64,000 nt of DNA from Microtetraspora fusca (GTDB taxonomy: Bacteria; Actinomycetota; Actinomycetes; Streptosporangiales; Streptosporangiaceae), in assembly GCF_001570365.1 (NCBI RefSeq), contig NZ_BBYK01000046.1, forward strand, positions 62,001 through 126,000, in the 5' to 3' direction. The notes below the pieces were generated by a model. It was given only the letters and a program-made list of their open reading frames with translations, was not told the origin of the DNA and made no database searches. Position 1 is the first letter of the stretch; each line of letters starts with the position of its first letter. The position numbers and the translations under genes were made by a program. Below are positions 25,643-35,265 of this stretch, one piece after another.

Positions 25643-25963
25643 GACCGTAACTCCTTCGGGATTCAGATCTTGGAGAGCTCTGCAAAGGGCAGGCCAAAGG
25701 AGGAGTGTTGCAGCCCCAACCAGGTTTAAGCAAGACTTATCGGACAGCGTTAGCGATCAGTGGGCGACTTGATTTGAATCCGTGTTCAACATGGCGCAGC
25801 TTGTGACCGTTGTCAGAAATCGGACATTAAGCCACAAAGGCCATCATTAAGGGGCGCTCCACCAAGCCTTTTCGGCTCCCTCTCGCTTCCGGTTCAGCAC
25901 GCCCCACGCCCGGCCCCACCGCGGCCGGCGCGCCTCGGAGGACGCGCCGAGAGGCCGGCGGAG
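25643..25963. other. Intergenic region upstream of the binding protein
   Basis: 321 bp between the binding-protein start and the conservon 3 cvnD stop. It is AT-richer than the average (for example 25720-25850) and must hold the binding-protein promoter. The conserved cvn element is absent. No ORF or RNA gene is recognised. Confidence 0.4.
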
Positions 25964-26548
25964 TCAGTACCCCGCCCGCGTGCGGAGCACGTACTCCACG
26001 AGGCTGATCAGCGTGGATTTCACCGCCTCGCGCGAGCGCGCGTCCGTTTTGACCACGGGCACGTGCGGGGCGAGCGCCAGCGCCTCCCTGACCTCGTCGA
26101 TCGAGTGCTGGTAGGCGCCGTCCCAGCCGTTCATCGCCACCACGAAGGGCAGCCCGGCCTCCTCGAAGTAGTCGATGGCGGGAAAGCAGTCGGCCAGCCT
26201 GCGGGTGTCGACCAGCACGACCGCGCCGATCGCGCCGCGGACGAGATCGTCCCACATGAACCAGAACCTGTGCTGACCGGGCGTGCCGAACAGGTAGAGG
26301 ATCAGGTCCTGCGCCAGGGAGAGCCGGCCGAAGTCCATCGCCACGGTGGTCGTGGTCTTGTTGGGCGTGAGGCCCAGGTCGTCGATGCCGGCGCTGGCGT
26401 CGGTCATCACGGCCTCGGTCGTGAGCGGCATGATCTCCGAGACCGCGCCGACGAACGTGGTCTTGCCCACGCCGAAACCGCCCGCCACCACGATCTTCGT
26501 CGAGGTCAGGCCCCGCTGAGAGCCCTGGCTAGAGCCTGCGAAGTCCAC
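25964..26548 (-). CDS. cvnD: Conservon 3 Ras-like GTPase (CvnD)
   Basis: 194 residues, GGFGVGKTTFVGAVSEI P-loop, FGTPGQHRFWFMW, VLVDTRRLADCF, and NGWDG in place of NGFDG as the base-recognition motif. N-terminal DNA is identical to conservon 2 over 184 bp. The C-terminus ends earlier (YVLRTRAGY). GTG at 26548, overlapping cvnC by 20 bp. The substitution in the NGFD motif may be neutral. Confidence 0.93.
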   Translation of the reverse strand: MDFAGSSQGSQRGLTSTKIVVAGGFGVGKTTFVGAVSEIMPLTTEAVMTDASAGIDDLGLTPNKTTTTVAMDFGRLSLAQDLILYLFGTPGQHRFWFMWDDLVRGAIGAVVLVDTRRLADCFPAIDYFEEAGLPFVVAMNGWDGAYQHSIDEVREALALAPHVPVVKTDARSREAVKSTLISLVEYVLRTRAGY

Positions 26549-26561
26549 TGAGCACCCTTTC
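26378..26561 (-). repeat. 184-bp block identical to 19968-20151
   Basis: The conservon 3 copy of the identical segment. It spans the first codons of cvnD and the end of cvnC. Flanking bases on both sides differ from conservon 2. Confidence 0.8.
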
Positions 26562-26888
26562 GAGCAGGTTGGCGTCGGGCTGTCCCTGGTCGAGCTGCGG
26601 CATGTGCAGACGGACCAGGCCCTCGTCGGCGAGGTCGGCGATGAGCACGCGGGCCACGCCGAGCGGGACCCGCAGCAGCGCGGAGATCTCCGCGACGGAA
26701 CGGACGGAACGGCAGAGCACTATGATCGACTCCTGCTCGGGGCTGAGCAGGGTGTAATCATCGCTCATCAGGGTCACCGAAGATACGAGGGTCTCCATCG
26801 CCAGGTGATAACGCGGCTCGGATCGACCGCCGGTGACGGCGTACGGACGGAAGAGGGGCTCGTCCTCTTCCGCCTCACCAGGGCGCAT
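26529..26888 (-). CDS. cvnC: Conservon 3 DUF742 protein (CvnC)
   Basis: 119 residues, MRPGEAEEDEPLFRPYAVTG start, then CRSVRSVAEISALLRVPLGVAR and the conserved end LLERVLSGLRRL. It is the most divergent of the three CvnC proteins (SSVTLMSDDYTLLSPEQE in the middle). ATG at 26888 with GGGAGA 9 bp upstream. The longer upstream frame overlaps the roadblock gene antigenically unlike any DUF742. Confidence 0.9.
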   Translation of the reverse strand: MRPGEAEEDEPLFRPYAVTGGRSEPRYHLAMETLVSSVTLMSDDYTLLSPEQESIIVLCRSVRSVAEISALLRVPLGVARVLIADLADEGLVRLHMPQLDQGQPDANLLERVLSGLRRL

Positions 26889-26914
26889 GCCTGTTGTCTC
26901 CCATGGACCGAGGG

Positions 26915-27334
26915 TCAGCGCCGGGCCGACTGCAGCTCGGCGCGCAGCGCCGGGGTGAGCACCTGACCGACCCGCTCGACCAGCAACGTCATCTGGTAGG
27001 CCACCAGGCCCATGTCGCAGTCGGCCGCGGCGAGGACGGCCATGCACGAGCCGTCGCTGATCGCCATGATCAGCATGAGTCCGCGCTGCATCTCGACCAC
27101 GGTCTGCGTCACCGGGCCGCCGTCGAAGACGCGGGACGCGCCCACGGTCAGGCTGAGCAGCCCCGCCGACACGGCGGCGAGCTGGTCGGCGCGGTCGGGC
27201 GGGAACCCGTCCGAGTTGGCCAGTCGCAGGCCGTCCGCCGACACGACCACGGCGTGCGCGACCCCCGGGGTGCCGCTGACGAACTCCGTGATCAACCAGT
27301 CGAACCTGCGTGCCTCAACGCTGAGCGCGGTCAC
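26915..27334 (-). CDS. cvnB: Conservon 3 roadblock/LC7 protein (CvnB)
   Basis: 139 residues, MTALSVEARRFDWLITEFVS, GVAHAVVVSADGLRLANSDG, MQRGLMLIMAISDGSCMAVLAA. Single roadblock domain. GTG at 27334 overlaps the cvnA3 stop (GTGA), GAGGAG 6 bp upstream. More diverged from the other two CvnB proteins than they are from each other. Confidence 0.93.
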   Translation of the reverse strand: MTALSVEARRFDWLITEFVSGTPGVAHAVVVSADGLRLANSDGFPPDRADQLAAVSAGLLSLTVGASRVFDGGPVTQTVVEMQRGLMLIMAISDGSCMAVLAAADCDMGLVAYQMTLLVERVGQVLTPALRAELQSARR

Positions 27335-30300
27335 GAGCTCTCCTCCTCATTACCGGGCGCGGCGCCGGAGCCGGACACGTCGGCCCGGCCGCGCCGTACA
27401 CCCTGCTGGTAGCTGGACAGTCGGCTGCGAACCAGATCCGGCGAGACCGCCGGTCTGGCCGCGGGTGGAGTGCCCCGCGCCGCGTCCACCGAACCAGGCA
27501 CAAGATTGGCCCTGGGGGTCCGCTTCGGCAAGCCCGCGTCCGTGACGCCGCCCGTGCTGGGAGCGCTCACGGCGGCGGCCGCCCGGTATCCGCTGTCCGC
27601 CTGGGTTCCCCAGTCTCCCCGCGCCGCGCCGGCCACGCCGTTCCCGGACGGCCCGGCCGCGGTCGTGCCGGAGGCCCCAGTCGTGCCGTAGGTCCCAGTC
27701 GTGCCGGTGGCCGTGCCCGAGGTCGCGTCGGCGCCCGGCGTCCGCCGTGCGTCGGTCGCGCCGCCGTCGGCGCGTACGGCGCCCGCGGCCGGCTGGGCGG
27801 GACGGCGGAACCAGGCCGACTCGACCGCGGCGAAGATCGGCAGGAACTCGTCCCCCCGCTCCAGGTGCGTGTCGTCGGAGACCGGCGAGGGCATCGGGGT
27901 CGCGCCTCCGACGGGGAAGGCGCCCGAGTGCTCGGTGAACCTCGGCATGCTCAGCGGCGGCTCCGGCGTGGACGGCCGCGATCCGGCGATCCCCGGCCGG
28001 TCCGCGCGCCCGGTCGGGTCGGAGTGCCCGGCGCCGGGACGTCCGTTCTGGTCGGAGTGGCGGGCCGGGTAGCCCGCGTGCGCGCCCCGGCCGGGCTGCG
28101 CCGCGGCACCGTCGTCGGCCGCCCGGCCGGCGTTCCCGAAGGCGGAGAAGCTCTCGGTGTCCTGCCGGTCCTGGTCGCCGAAGGCGGAGAACCCGCCGGT
28201 GGCGATCTGGGCTCCGCCGGAGGCCGAGAAGCCGCTGGCGGCGGGCTTGCGGGTCGGCAGCCCGTTCGCCCGGCCCGACGACGCGTCGGCGGCCGAGATC
28301 CCCGCGGCTTCGTGCGCGGCCGCGTTGGAGGCGCCCGGAGCGGGAGTGCGTGCGTCCCGCTGACCCGGTACGGCAGCGCCCCGAGCTCCCCGAGCCGGGA
28401 GGGCTCCGCCCTGGGCCGGTTCGAGCCCGCCGCCCGGCGACTGCGCCGGAGCAGGCCCCGTGATCTGAGCGAGGCCGTTCTGGCCGCTCGCGGGTACGGC
28501 GTCGCCCGGGCGCGCGGGCGCGCTCCGCTCGTCGCCGACGACGAGCGTGGCGGGGAACAGCACCATGGCGATCAACCCGCCGCTGTCACCCGGGCGGAGC
28601 TGGACCCGGATGCCGTGCCGCTGCGCGAGGCGGCCGACCACGAAGAGCCCCATCCGCCGGGAGACGGACACGTCCACGGCGGGCGGCTCGGAGAGCCTGC
28701 GGTTGGCCTCGGCCAGCTCCTCCGGGGACATGCCGATCCCGGAGTCGCACACCGAGAGCAGCACCGCGCCGCCCTCGATGCGGTCGCTCGACACCACGAC
28801 CTTGGTGCGGTCGGACGAGAACGCGATCGCGTTCTCCAGCAGCTCCGCGATCAGGTGGACGGAGTCGTTGGCGGCGTGCCCGGCGACCGAGGCGGAGCGG
28901 TGGACCCGGATGTTCACCCGCTCGTAGTCCTCGACCTCCGACAAGGCCGCGCGTACGACGTCGACCAGGAGCGCCGGCTTGCTGCGCTTGCGCGCGGGCT
29001 CGTGCCCGGCGAGGACCAGGAGGTTCTCACTGTTGCGGCGCATGCGGGTGGCCAGGTGGTCCAGCTTGAACAGGTCGGCGAGGCGGCGGCCGTCCTGCTC
29101 GCCGCGCTCCAGGCCGTCGATCAGCGAGATCTGCCGCTCGACGAGCGTCTGGGTCCGCCACGACAGGTTCACGAACATGGCATTGACGTGGGTGCGCAGC
29201 CGGGACTCCTCGGCGGCCAGCCGGACGGCCTGCGCGTGCACCTCGTCGAACGCCTGGGCCACCTCGCCGATCTCGTCCTCCGTGCCGAGGTCGATGGGCT
29301 GCACCTCAGGGGCGTCCGCGGCGTTGTCCGACTCGCGCATCCGCCGTACGACCTCGGGGAGCCGGGTTCCGGCGATCTCCAGGGCCTCGGCGCGCAGCCG
29401 GCGCAGCGGCCGGACCATCGAGCGGGCGATGAGCACGGTGGTGGCGAGGACCAGCATGAGCAGCGCGAGGATCAGCCCGACGGCGATCAGCGCGTTGCGC
29501 TGCTCGGCCGACTGCAGGCCGGTGGCGCGGTCGATGACGGCCGTGGAGAGCCGCTTCTCGGCGACCTCGAGCTGCTCGATCGTCTTGGTGCTGTGCTGGA
29601 ACCAGCGCACCAGCATGCGGTCCCTGGACTTGTAGCCGCTGAGGGAGACGTTCTGGATCGCCAAGGTGATCGCCCAGGACTTCGTCAGCTCGGCGTCCAC
29701 GACGTCCTTGTCGTTGAGGAGCCCGGCGAGGACGGCCGCGTCGGCGGAGTTCGTCTCGGCGTAGAAGCGTTCGATGTACCCCTGCTGGCGCGACTGGGAG
29801 GCGATGAAGTCGCGCAGCTCGTAGGCGGTGAACCGCTGGTTCGGCTCAAGCAGCTCCCTGGTCAGCATCTGGCGCTGCCGCGACGCCTCCTCCTTGGCGT
29901 TGGCCAGCGCGCCCAGGGCCCGCATGTCGGCGACGACGACGGCGTCGTCGCCGCTCTGGCCGAGCTCGTCGTGCAGCCGCAGCAGGCCGGAGATGATGCC
30001 GCCGTAGTCCTCCTCGCTGCCCTTCTCACGGACGTTCTCCAGGCCGGAGAGCCGGTTCCCCGCCTGCTCGGCGAGCTGCACGGCCCGCACGCCGTAGCCG
30101 TCGTCGATCTTCGCGAGGTCGGCCGCGACCTTCCGCGCGAGTCCGTCGACCACGCCGTGCTGGTCGGCGAGCGTGAGCTTGGTGGTCCCGTCCACGTTGT
30201 AGACCCGCTTCGCGTCGCCGCCGCGCGCGGAAAGGTCGCGTTCCATGGCGAGCTGCTGCGCGAGGTCGCGAAGCCGTACGGAGTACTCGGCGGCGGAGCT

Positions 30301-30519
30301 CATCCGCTGGTATCCGTTCAGGCTGTCCATCGAGTCGACGACCTTGGCTCCCGCGAGGAGCACCGCCACCAGGGTCGGGGCGACGATCAAGGCGGTCAGC
30401 CGCGAGGGAACGCGCCAGTTCCGGGGTGACAGGCGCCGCGCCCATGCACCGCTCGGCGTCTCGGCCGTCTCCTCCGCGCCACTGACGCTCCGCTGCTCCG
30501 TACTCACCGGCCCCGCCAT
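27331..30519 (-). CDS. cvnA: Conservon 3 sensor kinase-like membrane protein (CvnA)
   Basis: 1062 residues. TM1 (LTALIVAPTLVAVLLAGA), NIT-like extracellular region with AMERDLSARGGDAKR, TM2 (ALIAVGLILALLMLVLAT), HAMP-like linker, LDHLATRMRRNSENLLVLAGHE, HATPase with LIAELLENAIAF and DSGIGM. The tail of about 380 residues is rich in G, A, T and P, with low-complexity GTTGTYGTTGASGTT. The three C-terminal motifs seen in the other two CvnA proteins are retained (FLPIFAAVESAWFRR, GLPKRTPRANLVPGS, VRSRLSS). ATG at 30519 with GAGGGC 9 bp upstream is preferred. GTG at 30507 would match the N-termini of the paralogues (VST) and is also possible. Confidence 0.92.
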   Translation of the reverse strand: MAGPVSTEQRSVSGAEETAETPSGAWARRLSPRNWRVPSRLTALIVAPTLVAVLLAGAKVVDSMDSLNGYQRMSSAAEYSVRLRDLAQQLAMERDLSARGGDAKRVYNVDGTTKLTLADQHGVVDGLARKVAADLAKIDDGYGVRAVQLAEQAGNRLSGLENVREKGSEEDYGGIISGLLRLHDELGQSGDDAVVVADMRALGALANAKEEASRQRQMLTRELLEPNQRFTAYELRDFIASQSRQQGYIERFYAETNSADAAVLAGLLNDKDVVDAELTKSWAITLAIQNVSLSGYKSRDRMLVRWFQHSTKTIEQLEVAEKRLSTAVIDRATGLQSAEQRNALIAVGLILALLMLVLATTVLIARSMVRPLRRLRAEALEIAGTRLPEVVRRMRESDNAADAPEVQPIDLGTEDEIGEVAQAFDEVHAQAVRLAAEESRLRTHVNAMFVNLSWRTQTLVERQISLIDGLERGEQDGRRLADLFKLDHLATRMRRNSENLLVLAGHEPARKRSKPALLVDVVRAALSEVEDYERVNIRVHRSASVAGHAANDSVHLIAELLENAIAFSSDRTKVVVSSDRIEGGAVLLSVCDSGIGMSPEELAEANRRLSEPPAVDVSVSRRMGLFVVGRLAQRHGIRVQLRPGDSGGLIAMVLFPATLVVGDERSAPARPGDAVPASGQNGLAQITGPAPAQSPGGGLEPAQGGALPARGARGAAVPGQRDARTPAPGASNAAAHEAAGISAADASSGRANGLPTRKPAASGFSASGGAQIATGGFSAFGDQDRQDTESFSAFGNAGRAADDGAAAQPGRGAHAGYPARHSDQNGRPGAGHSDPTGRADRPGIAGSRPSTPEPPLSMPRFTEHSGAFPVGGATPMPSPVSDDTHLERGDEFLPIFAAVESAWFRRPAQPAAGAVRADGGATDARRTPGADATSGTATGTTGTYGTTGASGTTAAGPSGNGVAGAARGDWGTQADSGYRAAAAVSAPSTGGVTDAGLPKRTPRANLVPGSVDAARGTPPAARPAVSPDLVRSRLSSYQQGVRRGRADVSGSGAAPGNEEESS

Positions 30520-30579
30520 TCTCGGGATGCCCTCACGCATCCCGACAGCATGAAGTGACACCGCTACTCAAACGCGGAC

Positions 30580-30605
30580 AATTCGACCACAAGGTCACGA
30601 TTACC
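30580..30605 (-). promoter_or_regulatory. Conserved element upstream of conservon 3
   Basis: AATTCGACCACA (30580-30591), 8 bp, then ATTACC (30600-30605), 61-86 bp before the cvnA3 ATG. Third copy of the shared cvn element, with a spacer intermediate between the other two. Confidence 0.6.
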
Positions 30606-30687
30606 GGCGATTCGCCCTCAAGGGCGCACAGAATTGTTACCAACTGGTAAGGGGTCTCTCCCCTGCGTCTCCGGCCTACGTCTCCAG

Positions 30688-32964
30688 CTAGGTCAACACA
30701 GCGGCGAGCACGTGTCGCCGCACGTCACCCCGCTGCTCAACGTCCACGAGAGGCCTGCCGGCCCGATCGACGACGTAGAAGACGTCCACGGCCTCCGCGC
30801 CGAGAGTCTCCACCCGGGCCGCTCTCACGTCAAGGCCACATTCGCCGAAAGCCCGCCCAATTCGCCACAGAAGCCCCGGACGGTCATGTGCCCGCACCTC
30901 GACCACCGTGGCCGTGCTGGACGCGTCGTCCACCAGCGTGACCCGCGGCGGCGCGACGGGGACGCGCGGCCGCCGCATCGCGCCGGCCCGGCGGGCCAGC
31001 CGCCCCTCGATATCCAGGCGTCCGGCCAGCACCAGGGGCAGGTCGGCCTCGATCGCCGCCGGGTCCGGCGGCGAGCCGTACTCGGGCACGACGGCGAACT
31101 CGATCACGGCGGTCGAGCCGGCCGACGCCGAGGCGGCCGACCTGACGACGAGCCGGTGCGCGGCCAGCACCCCGGCCGCGTGCCACAGCAGTCCCGGACG
31201 GTCCGGCGCCACCACGGTGACCGCGCCGCCGTGGACCCGTACCGCGCCGCCGCCGTGCCGGGCCAGCGCGGCCTGCTCGGGCGAGAGGACCGGCGCGGGC
31301 GCGGGCGGCGCGCCGGACAGCACCGACCGCACCCGGCGCACCAGGTCGGCGACCAGCGACGCCTTCCAGGAGTTCCACGCGGCCGGGCCGGTGGCGTTGC
31401 CGTCCGCGACCGCGAGCGCGGCCAGGAGTTCCAGCACCTCGCGGGAGCCCACGGCCTCCGCCACGCGGGAGACGGTCAGCGGGTCGTCGAGGTCGCGCCG
31501 GGTCGCCGTCTCGGGCAGCAGGAGGTGGTGGCGGACGACCCTGGCCAGGACGTCCACGTCCGCGGGCGGCAGGCCCATCCGGAAGCCGATGTCCCTGGCG
31601 ACGACCTCGCCCGTCACCGAGTGGTCGCCCGGCCATCCCTTGCCCACGTCGTGGAGCAGGGCCGAGATGAGCAGCAGGTCGGGACGGGACACCTCGCGCG
31701 TGTACGCGGCGGCCGCCGCGGCCGTCTCGATCAGGTGCCGGTCCACGGTGTACCGGTGCACCGGGTTGCGCTGCGGGCGGTGCCGTACCCGCTCCCAGTC
31801 GGGGATGAGGCGCACGAGGACGCCCGCCTGGTCCAGCTCCTCCCACACGGGCACCGCGGCGCGTCCCGCGCCCAGCAGCGAGACCAGGGCGTCCCTGGCC
31901 TCCTTCGGCCACGGCACGGGGAGCGGCGGGCACTGGGCGGCCAGCGTGGACACCGTCGCGGGGGCCATCGGCAGCCCGGCCCCGGCCGCCGCCGCGGCGG
32001 CGCGGAGCACGAGGACGGAGTCCGTACGCGGCCTGGCGTCCCGGGCGAGCACCACCTCGCCGCCGTGCTCGACCACGCCGTCGGCGAGCGGCCGCCGCCC
32101 GCGCGGCGCGGGGCCGACCAGCAGCCGGTCCACCGTGCGCCAGGTCGCGTCGAACGCGTGCGAGATCGTGCGCCCCGCCTCGGCCACGCGGCGCATCAGG
32201 GCCTCGGCGTCCAGCAGGCCGAGGCCGCCCGCGACCGCCTCCTGCTCCTGCAGCACCAGCCGGTCCGCGCCGCGTCCCGTGACCAGGTGCAGCGCGTGCC
32301 GCACGTCCAGCAGCAGCTCGTACGCCTCCCGGACCCGGGGGCCGGGCGCGGGGGCCACCCAGGCGGCGGCCACGGCCTGCATCGCCTGCACGTCCCGCAG
32401 CCCGCCCCGCGAGTCGCGCAGGTCGGGTTCGAGGAGGAAGGCCAGCTCACCGCTCGCCCCGGCCCGCCGGTCGGCCGCCTCCCTCAGCTCGGCCAGCCTG
32501 CGCCGGGAGCGGGCGCGCCAGTCGGCGAGCACGGCCTCGCGCAGCGCCCGGGTCAGCTCGGCGTCGCCCGCGACATGTCTGGCCTGGATGAGGCCGAGCG
32601 CCGCCTTCAGGTCCTCGCGGGCCACCTCGGCCGCCTCGTCGGGCGTGCGGACCGAGTGGTCGAGCCCGACGCCGGAGTCCCAGATCGGATACCAGAGGCG
32701 GTCCGCGATCCGGCCCACGTCGTCCCTGCCGTCGTGCAGCAGGACGAGGTCGAGGTCGCTGCCCGGGGCGAGCTCCCCCCGCCCCAGGCTGCCGACCGCG
32801 ACGAGCGCGACGCCGCCGAACGCGCTCCGATCGGCGGCGGCGCGCCCGTCCCGGGCGTACGGCCGCGCGCACGCCGCACCGAGCAGATCGGCGAGCCACC
32901 TGTCGACGTCCGCCGCGCGCTCCTTGCGCGCGGCGGCGAACGAGCGAGCGTCCCCTCTCGTCAT
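30688..32964 (-). CDS. glnD: PII uridylyl/adenylyltransferase GlnD
   Basis: 758 residues. Bifunctional sensor that modifies and demodifies the PII protein in response to nitrogen status. In actinobacteria it adenylylates GlnK. Order: nucleotidyltransferase domain with GSLGRGELAPGSDLDLVLLH (about 70-90), a GlnE-like helical region, HD domain with LLLISALLHDVGKGW and DHSVTGE (about 425-450), and two ACT domains near the C-terminus (PDRPGLLWHAAGVLA; HDRPGLLWRIGRAFGE). All key residues are present. ATG at 32964 is 4 bp after the glnK stop. Third gene of amtB-glnK-glnD. Confidence 0.96.
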   Translation of the reverse strand: MTRGDARSFAAARKERAADVDRWLADLLGAACARPYARDGRAAADRSAFGGVALVAVGSLGRGELAPGSDLDLVLLHDGRDDVGRIADRLWYPIWDSGVGLDHSVRTPDEAAEVAREDLKAALGLIQARHVAGDAELTRALREAVLADWRARSRRRLAELREAADRRAGASGELAFLLEPDLRDSRGGLRDVQAMQAVAAAWVAPAPGPRVREAYELLLDVRHALHLVTGRGADRLVLQEQEAVAGGLGLLDAEALMRRVAEAGRTISHAFDATWRTVDRLLVGPAPRGRRPLADGVVEHGGEVVLARDARPRTDSVLVLRAAAAAAGAGLPMAPATVSTLAAQCPPLPVPWPKEARDALVSLLGAGRAAVPVWEELDQAGVLVRLIPDWERVRHRPQRNPVHRYTVDRHLIETAAAAAAYTREVSRPDLLLISALLHDVGKGWPGDHSVTGEVVARDIGFRMGLPPADVDVLARVVRHHLLLPETATRRDLDDPLTVSRVAEAVGSREVLELLAALAVADGNATGPAAWNSWKASLVADLVRRVRSVLSGAPPAPAPVLSPEQAALARHGGGAVRVHGGAVTVVAPDRPGLLWHAAGVLAAHRLVVRSAASASAGSTAVIEFAVVPEYGSPPDPAAIEADLPLVLAGRLDIEGRLARRAGAMRRPRVPVAPPRVTLVDDASSTATVVEVRAHDRPGLLWRIGRAFGECGLDVRAARVETLGAEAVDVFYVVDRAGRPLVDVEQRGDVRRHVLAAVLT

Positions 32965-32968
32965 GGGA

Positions 32969-34617
<1,649 letters not shown>

Positions 34618-34735
34618 CGATCGCGGCCCTCCTTACATTGCCATGTGGCCGGCTATTCACGCGCTCAGTTGCGTCCGTCCAGGGCATCGTCGACCGGTTG
34701 GCGCACTGACGTTGGCCACAGGTTGTTCTTCCGCC

Positions 34736-34804
34736 GTTTCACGCCGCGACCTCATATGTTTCACCTCTGTGAAACTCGCCCCCATGGTGTTTCGCGTTCG
34801 TTTC
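34736..34804 (-). promoter_or_regulatory. Putative GlnR binding region upstream of amtB
   Basis: Read on the minus strand: TTCAC (34773-34769), 6 bp, GAAAC (34762-34758), 6 bp, a poor a-site, 6 bp, GAAAC (34740-34736). This matches the actinobacterial GlnR layout GTnAC-n6-GAAAC-n6-GTnAC-n6-GAAAC with 22-bp periodicity and mismatches in both a-sites. Two further GAAAC half-sites spaced 11 bp apart lie upstream (34804-34800 and 34793-34789). It is 119-187 bp before the amtB start, and amtB is a known GlnR target in actinomycetes. Confidence 0.6.
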
Positions 34805-35086
34805 GGAGGGCTCACTCCCGGTCTGGGCACGTGTCAGGATTTCGGAAAGGGACGGAACGGTGAACGCATTAGGAAGCCGCGCCACGCGGAATGCGCGGAA
34901 CGAAGAATCGTGTGGTGGAGATCACGCCACGCCTTGATCGGATAAATCCGGCCGACCATCCGAGGTCGGCGAGTTGTGACGGTGACGCGGCGAGAGCGGC
35001 CGCCGCGGGCGCTCCGATCAGAAGGCGATGAGAGCGGCCGGCCCGGCCGGAACGCGCCTGACGCGCCGAGAAGCCGAGGAACGACG

Positions 35087-35114
35087 AAGCGCGCACCGGT
35101 TCCGGTGCGCGCTT
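35087..35114 (-). terminator. Perfect 13-bp stem downstream of the sigma factor gene
   Basis: AAGCGCGCACCGG (35087-35099), TT, CCGGTGCGCGCTT (35102-35114). It lies about 150 bp after the sigma factor stop. On the minus strand it is followed by CGTCGTTCC, so a moderately convincing terminator for the sigma gene. Confidence 0.5.
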
Positions 35115-35123
35115 CCGCTCACG

Positions 35124-35236
35124 CCTTGCTCATATCAGCGGGCCACCGCGCCGCTGCCCCGTGCACATATCGGCGGACCCCCGTCCGCGCCGCTGTGCCT
35201 TACTCGTATCGACGGGCCCCCGCCCGCCGCTCACAC
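35124..35236. repeat. Three degenerate 39-bp tandem repeats
   Basis: Copies at about 35124-35158, 35159-35197 and 35198-35236 share the pattern C(A/G)TATCnnCGGnCC, then CCGCnCCGCCGCT. No spacers. Function unknown. It resembles the intergenic array at 2036-2341 in kind, not in sequence. Confidence 0.6.
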
Positions 35237-35265
35237 GCGCCGTGCGCCCTGCGCGGCTCGCACGC

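Larger units (their letters stand above)
34805..35265. other. Intergenic region between amtB upstream region and sigma factor gene
   Basis: 461 bp without a supportable gene. It holds a perfect hairpin at 35087-35114 and three degenerate 39-bp repeats at 35124-35236. Short ORFs here are Arg/Pro-rich shadows of the repeats. Confidence 0.5.

Noticed and set aside
27865-30429. 854-codon plus-strand frame opposite cvnA3
   Set aside because: Antisense shadow of cvnA3.
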